Shown: positions 58,168 through 64,000 of the stretch, piece by piece
How positions within the stretch are numbered: the stretch's first letter is position 1
Layout of the letters: each line of letters begins with the position of its first letter
Assembly: GCA_036924285.1 (NCBI GenBank)
Contig: JAYKYS010000005.1
Coordinates: forward strand, 24,898,001 to 24,962,000
DNA: 64,000 nucleotides
Origin: Asterella californica
Lineage: Eukaryota; Streptophyta; Marchantiopsida; Marchantiales; Aytoniaceae
Reading direction: 5' to 3'
Translations under genes and position numbers: made by a program
Notes under the pieces: model-generated
Seen by the model: the letters and a program-made list of their open reading frames with translations, nothing else
The model's database searches: none
What the model was told of the DNA's origin: nothing

Positions 58168-61100
58168 TTGGTGAAGAAGTTAGGCTTGTCTACCTCCAAG
58201 GCAGGCAAGCATATTCAGGTGCGCTTTGCCAAGGGCAAGACGTACCAAACTTCTGAGGTGGCCTTGGACGTACGATTTGCGTGTGAGAAGCTGGAGTTCA
58301 CAGAGAACTTCACGATGTACGAGATGGATGATATCCATACGGTTTTGGAGAACACTTTCTTAGATAGGGTCGACTTGGAACTTATGCGGAGACCTTTGAG
58401 GTTGAACGTCAGAGTTAAAGGACGAAGCTGGGAGTGAGGCTGATTCGAAAGACGCTGAAAATTGATGATTTTGCGATGAATTTGATCAAAGACAAACAGA
58501 TGGACTTCAACGACGGGGTCATGTGTTTGATGCGAGTTGCAGATTTGATGGCGGTTGACGGACAAGAGGAAACATCAGGAGACGCGACTAAGCTTCCGAA
58601 GGTGCTTCGCGAAGTGATTAAGGAGTTTGAGGATGTCTTGACGGATCAGTTACCTGCTGAGTTACCTCCAAGGCGGGTGGTGGATCACAAGATTGAGGTC
58701 TTGCCAGGGTCAGAACCACCTTCCAAAGCTCCTTACCGACTCAATCAGGTGGAACTCCTTGAGTTGAAAAGGCAACTCACCAAGCTATTAGCGCGAGGAT
58801 ATATTCGAACCAACAAGTCACCTTATGGAGCACTAGTTCTTTTTGCAAAGAAGAAGGATGGGAAGTTACGACTCTGCGTATATTATAGTGCGCTCAATAA
58901 GATGACGATGAAGAATAATTATCCCTTGCCAAGGATAGACGACATCTTTGATAGGTTAGTGGGTGTGAAGTACTTCAGCAGGATAGACTTAAAGTCAAGA
59001 TATTACCAGATCCAGATAGCTGATCCAGATGTTGAGAAGACCGTTTGTCGAATCAGATACGGATCGTTTGAATTCGTGGTGATGTCATTTGGACTCTGCA
59101 ACGCCCATTCGACATTCACTACATTGATGAACATAATTTTTCGCGAGGAGATGGATGAGTTTGTCATCGTTTACATCGATGACATCTTGATCTACTCCAA
59201 AACCTTGGAGTCGCACGCGGAGCAGCTAAGGGTGGTGTTAATGAAGCTACGGGAGCACAAACTGTTTGTCAACGTTGACAAGAGTGAGTTTGGTTTGGAG
59301 CGCATTAACTTCTTGAGACATGTCATTAGTGCAGAAGGCGTCAGCCCGGATATACAGAAGGTGGATGCGATTGCGACTTGGGAGCCTCCGACTACAGTGA
59401 AGAGGATGCGATGATTTCTTAAGATTGGCGCAGTTCTATCGCAAGTATGTGAAGAGGTTTTCAAAGATCGCGAAGCCGCTGACGGACTGGAGGACAAAGA
59501 CGCACATGTAAGTTAGACCAAGGAGGTGGATGATGCGTTCTAAACGATCAAATCGATTTTATCAAAAGCACCAATTTTGAAGCTGCCAGAGTTCGACAAA
59601 CCATTCGAGGTACACACGGACGCTAGCGACTATGCAATCGGTGGAGTGTTGGTGCAGGATGGAAAACCTGTAGCGTACGAAAGCAAGAAGCTATCTGAGA
59701 CAGAGAGTCGATGATCAACTCACGAGAAGGAACTCTTTGCAGTGGTTCATTGCTTGAGGAAATGGCGGCATTACTTGGGACTTCATAAAACCCAAGTGTA
59801 TACTGACAATATTTCACTCAAGTACTTTGAGACACAAGATCGGGTGACGCGAAAGCAACTACGGTGGCATGATATCTTGACGCTCATGAACGTGGAATTA
59901 ATCCACAAAGCGGAAAAGGACAATGTGGTTCCTAACGCCTTGAGTCGCAAGGAGGAATATCTTACATCGTCAACGTAGATTTTGTGGGCTATGTATCCTA
60001 AGGAGTCAGACTTCGAGAGGCGAATACATGAAGGTTACTTGGGCGATGACCAAGCGAAGAAGTACCTGGAACAATTCAAGCGAGGAGTGAAGTTGCCGAA
60101 CATGCAGCTCAGACATGACTTACTTATGTTCAAGCAAAGTAGGGTTTATGTGGAACAAGGAAAACTTAGGACTAAGTTGTTAAAAGAATGTCATGATGCG
60201 CCCTTATCAGGCCATAAAGGAGAAAAGTCCACTTTAGCAGTGATAGCTAAAAAGTTTTATTGGTCCCACATGAAAGACGATGTTGTCCACTTTGTGAAAA
60301 CATGTGTAACCTGTCAAGCGAACCGCGTTTCTTATGAGAAAAAACAAGGATTGCTTCATCCTCTGCCGATTCCAGCCAGACCTTGGGAAAGCATTAGCAT
60401 CGACTTCATTACCTCTCTGTCTGACTCAAATGGATACAACATGATTTTTGTGATAGTTGATCGGTTTAGCAAACTAGCGAAGTTTGCTCCGACCTTGGAT
60501 ACTGCAACAGCGTTCACGACTTCTCGGTTGTTCCTAGATACTTGGTGGCGTTCACATGGATTACCCCGGAGTATTATCTCAGACCGGGACTCCAAGTTCA
60601 CAAGTGTCTTTTGGAAACACTTGTTCCAAAAATTGGAGACTAAGTTTAAATTTAGTACCGTCTTTCATCCGGAAATAGATGGGCAAACAGAACGAGTTAA
60701 CTCAATTCTGAATCAATACTTGAGGAATTATGTGAGCGGGAACCAGAGCGATTGGGCAGAGTGGCTCAGTCTTGCGGAGTATTGCTACAATTCCACGAAG
60801 CATTCGGCAACCGGCGAATCGCCTTTCTTGCTGGTTTACGGACATGAGCCAGAAGGGCCTCTTGACTTGACTCTTGTAGGGAGTTATACATCGGCACGAC
60901 CAAGAAACGGCAAGCACCAGCTGAAGAGTTGGTGGCGGAAATGTAGCGGCGCGAGGATCAAGTGAAGAAGAACCTCGAGAAAACGCAGCGACGTTACATG
61001 AAGCAGGTAAACAAGCATCAGCGGCAAGCGAAGTTTCAAGTGGGTGACGAAGTATGACTAAATACGAAGAACTTCACCCTTCCAAAGGAAATATCGGTGA

Positions 61101-61477
61101 AGTTTTCATCGAAGTTTACGGGACCTTTTGTCATTGTCAAGAATCCGTACGAAGATGTCTATACGTTAGACCTTCCTCCCGAATGACAGTTGCATCCGAC
61201 TTTCCATGTTTCTTTATTGAAGAAATACTTCAAAGATGATTTGCGGCCGGAGCGCAAACAAGTTCTTAGGCCTCAACCTGATGTCGTGCAAGACGAAGCA
61301 GAATATGAGGTGGAGTTAATTTTGCGATCTCGGCGCAAATCAAACCGGATGGAGTACTTGGTCAAATGGCGTGGTTACCATTTGAAGGAAGCAACTTGGG
61401 TGCTAGAGGAAGATCTCGCACATGCGAGCGAAGTATTAGACCTCTTCAAACGGCGACAAGGACAACAAGGACGTTAG
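58168..61477 (+). pseudogene. Element C pol: protease end, RT, RNase H, integrase, chromodomain (broken)
   Basis: RT segment 58434-59414: LFAKKKDGKLRLCVYYSALN, FSRIDLKSRYYQIQI, catalytic YIDDILIYSKT. A TGA and a shift follow at 59412 (MR, stop, FL). RNase H pieces at 59600-59978 (VHTDASDYAIGGVLV; TGA near 59712). Integrase 59982-60965: HHCC finger (CHDAPLSGHKG...CVTC), catalytic D (IDFITSL), D (ISDRDSKF), E (GQTERVN). The chromodomain is in 61190-61477 (EYEVELILRSRR, YLVKWRGY, ATWVLEED). At least six breaks are visible. Confidence 0.85.
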
Positions 61478-62205
61478 CAAGATGAGGACATCTCCTTCCA
61501 GCGAGGAGTGAAGGAACGTCTAACCATACGAGTAGCAACTTGAGACGATTTGGGCTGATGGACTTTGTAGCTTTGTCTTGTATTTGGAAATAAAGATTTT
61601 GTTTCTGGAAATTTTGTCTAAGTGTATTGGTAGTGCATGACTATGACTAGTTCTGATCAGATGCATAGGATGTTGTCAAGAGGAAGAATGAAGCACACTC
61701 AAAGGAAGCGAACTGGTTTGGATAAGCATCTAAATCAAGATTAAGTCTTGATGTCAAGACTTAGGTTTGTCGTAGCGTTGGCAAAGCAAGTATGAACTTT
61801 CATACTTGTCTTGGGACTTGGGGTGATCTTGCTTTATGGTTTTCTAAAAAGTAAACTTAGTCCGCGTCTAAGTCAAATCAGGTTGCGACCGGAAAGTGAG
61901 TTTCGAGGGACCTTGTAAGTAGGTGGGAATACTTATAGTTAGCAAGTAAGAGTCTCAAGTAGAATGTTTAGAAATTGTCAACTAGTTTTGTTTAGGATAA
62001 GTCAAAAAGGTAAGGCTTTTCCCGAGACTAGTTGGAATTTTCTAAGTGTTCTAGTGACAACTTAAGACTCAAGCCAAGAAGGGAATTGCGGGTTAGCTAC
62101 TAGACCGCAATTCGGACGCCAAGGGGTTGGCTATTCATTTTGAACTTGGTGTTAACTTAAAGGATCATTGTTGATGAGGGCATCAACCTCCAAAGTGAGG
62201 GTGAG
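61478..62205. other. Element C 3' untranslated region
   Basis: About 730 bp between the chromodomain stop and the 3' LTR, with no open frame of note. It is the non-coding 3' part of element C. Confidence 0.6.
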
Positions 62206-63306
62206 TGTCGCGATCCTCAATCTCAAGATCGGACGTAGACGCGAACAACATAACCATAGCGGACTTGCGCTAGGTTGTGAACGCTACGAGTAGGATTTAA
62301 CGACCTAGCCGGGAAGTCGAGATCAGATGAACCCTAGGTGGTTCTCTGAACCAAGGTTGGAACCTTTGGTTATGACATAAGGGCCTATCCCAAGAGGACC
62401 TCAGACGAACGCTGGTCTAAGGGGGCGAGTCTGGGAACGGACTGAAACATGAGTCTCAGACATAGGTCTGAGACGTGGGTCCGAGACGCGGACGAACCAC
62501 AGGGTTTGACTCTAGATCTGGACCACAGGTTTCCGAAAAATGACTAAAGTGTTGGAGCTCCAGAGATGTTTTAGGTCGTGGACGGAACTCCACGTAAGAT
62601 CTCGAGGTAAGTGAGGTATCATTGGAAAGGTATCGGCGAGAGCTTTCCAATGATATGTAGAACTCCTCGAACTGACCTTCGAGCTGAGAATTATGACCGA
62701 ACCACAATCGGGTTGTGGTATAATTTTCAAGGACCAAAGAGGAGGGCAAGGCCGCCGATCCCCAGAAGTATATATGAGGGGGGCTTGATGCCTGGGTGGG
62801 CCAAGACGAGTCATCCGACCCCAGGGTTCGGACGGGCGGACTCTAAGGGCATGAGGTGATGACTGGACCGGTTCCAAGACACGTTTCGTCCAGACTTGGA
62901 CGTCTGGACTTAGGAACGATGTAAGGACTGAGACAAGACTAGGGAACGAGTCGACGGGTTAGACCATCGTTCGGGAGCCTAGACCCAGACGGACATCACG
63001 GACGGTTGGGCCACTAGGTGTGCTGGAGGTACCGTTTAGGACCCTGAACTTTATGGGAAGTCCTCCCCAAGTCATGTTGTGACTTGCTCATGTTTGGGAC
63101 CGACCTAGGCGGATCTAGGTCAGGACTTAAGATTGCAGAGCTTGATGATTACAGAGACGGTCCGGCTCTGGTCCGGACCAAACTGAGATAAGATAAGTGG
63201 TGCATGGACGTTAACTTTTGATTGTGTTTACAGATTAGCGGTGTAAAGTTCATGACCTACTGAGCAAGAGCTTCCGCTGACGCAACAAGGCGGTAGGTGC
63301 GCGATA
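62206..63306 (+). repeat. Element C 3' LTR
   Basis: 1101 bp, starting TGTCGCGATCC and ending GGTGCGCGATA, clearly diverged from the 5' LTR. Confidence 0.85.
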
Positions 63307-64000
63307 GACATCATCAAGCGGAAGAGATAAGTGATGTCCGAGCAAGTAGAAAGTCATATGATAGATGCAGTAGAAGCTTCTCTGAATGATAAAGAATTCG
63401 GAGAGGTGCATTTTCAGGAGGCTGATGACATGAGAAACCAGCAAGAAGTGTTAGTTGATGATACCAACACTGCTGAGTGTGATGATGATGAAGCTGGCGA
63501 CGAGAATCCAGCTACTGATAGTGACTTCAGAAAAAAGACATTGGGCTCGTGCTACGACTGCTAAGCGAGTTCAGCTTGGGAGCCTTGAATCTGTTGCTGC
63601 GTTAGTTGATCACGATTCTGAGATCAACATCATGTCACAGGAGGTGTACGAGAGAGGTCAGTGATCTATCGAACTGAACAATGGTTCGGTGCTACAAGCT
63701 GCAAACAACCAGAAGGGTGAGTTATACGATGCTTTCCTAACGTGGGGGTGAAGCTAGGTAATGTAGAGGTAGATCAACACTTCCTCGTGCAGTCTTCTGC
63801 TTCATATCTTGTGACTTGGTCAACTTTATATCACTGTAGTTCGTATGGAGACCAAGGTGATGGATGATGGTTCTCATTATGCTAGGATCCATAGTCTAGA
63901 TGATAGACGTTCTGTGTAGTTTCTGACCGTTCGTATAAACCACGAACGAAACTGACAGACTTTGAGAGATTCTCCTATCTGTAGAAGCAATGGTTTTCAA
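63307..64000 (+). pseudogene. Element B, continuation after C (protease region)
   Basis: Resumes with the sequence equivalent to A from about 34716. Frames 63331-63564 and 63455-63664 show the acidic linker and ALVDHDSEINIMS, where A has DHGS. It has lost the frame between these pieces and runs out of the window. Confidence 0.65.

Larger units (their letters stand above)
50652..63306 (+). mobile_element. Element C: decayed chromovirus, carrying element E
   Basis: LTRs at 50652-51760 and 62206-63306, with target duplication GACA (50648-50651 and 63307-63310). The primer site reads TGGTATTAGAGCC, one base off the tRNA-Met consensus. Gag and pol are in the usual Ty3/gypsy order and end in a chromodomain, but stops and shifts are frequent. 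Copia element E is inserted in gag. C itself interrupts element B. Confidence 0.88.
41110..64000 (+). mobile_element. Element B: relative of A, interrupted by D and C, runs off the window
   Basis: The segments 42299-44086, 50524-50651 and 63307-64000 align in order with element A (gag through the protease region), so they are one element cut by two insertions. The 3' end of its 5' LTR is at about 42298 (CTCGCCTCGACA), followed by a leader shared with A (GGTGCTTCCACTGAG). The 5' LTR start is uncertain; TGTCGGGGTC at 41110 is a candidate because A and C also begin TGTCG. The 3' LTR lies outside the window. Confidence 0.7.

Overview
The window is nuclear DNA from a land plant. The evidence is spliced genes with GT-AG introns of about 70-1700 bp, a plant-type SAC3 protein, a plant-type E2F, and Ty3/gypsy and Ty1/copia elements primed from initiator tRNA-Met. 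Moderate GC content, intron sizes and retroelement style suggest a bryophyte (perhaps a liverwort), but no marker settles the species.

Layout. From 1 to about 28.8 kb lies a gene-bearing stretch. It holds: the 3' half of a SAC3/GANP (TREX-2 mRNA export) gene on the plus strand (56-3897); an unrecognised four-exon gene on the minus strand (10406-8719); a complete 14-exon E2F gene on the plus strand (15122-20824, 499 codons by my exon model, phase-consistent throughout); and an intronless diphthine methyltransferase (DPH7, WD40) gene on the minus strand (25630-24413). Two MULE-type MITEs with perfect 10-bp target duplications sit at 11.8 and 21.8 kb. A 1.75-kb piece of the E2F gene (end of intron 1 to intron 6) has been copied in inverted orientation to 27.77-26.02 kb, next to the DPH7 promoter. 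All five copied exons keep their length, frame and splice sites, so the copy still encodes the DNA-binding domain. Beyond it is a decayed, unrecognised multi-exon gene (28758-27826, minus).

From about 31 kb to the end the window is a nest of LTR retrotransposons. Element A (31500-39912) is a decayed Ty3/gypsy element without a chromodomain, inserted in a roughly 600-bp direct repeat. Element B (from about 42 kb to past the window end) is a relative of A, interrupted twice: by element D (44087-50523) and, only 123 bp further on, by element C (50652-63306). D is an intact chromovirus with identical 377-bp LTRs and TSD CAAAC. C is a decayed chromovirus, itself interrupted by copia element E (52639-57656, TSD GGAGA). 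The order of events is A and B oldest, then C, then E inside C; D entered B independently and recently.

How parts may connect (inference): consensus E2F sites lie upstream of the E2F gene and 38 bp upstream of the DPH7 start codon. The inverted E2F fragment could yield either a DNA-binding-domain-only protein or, through pairing with the parent transcript, small RNAs against E2F.
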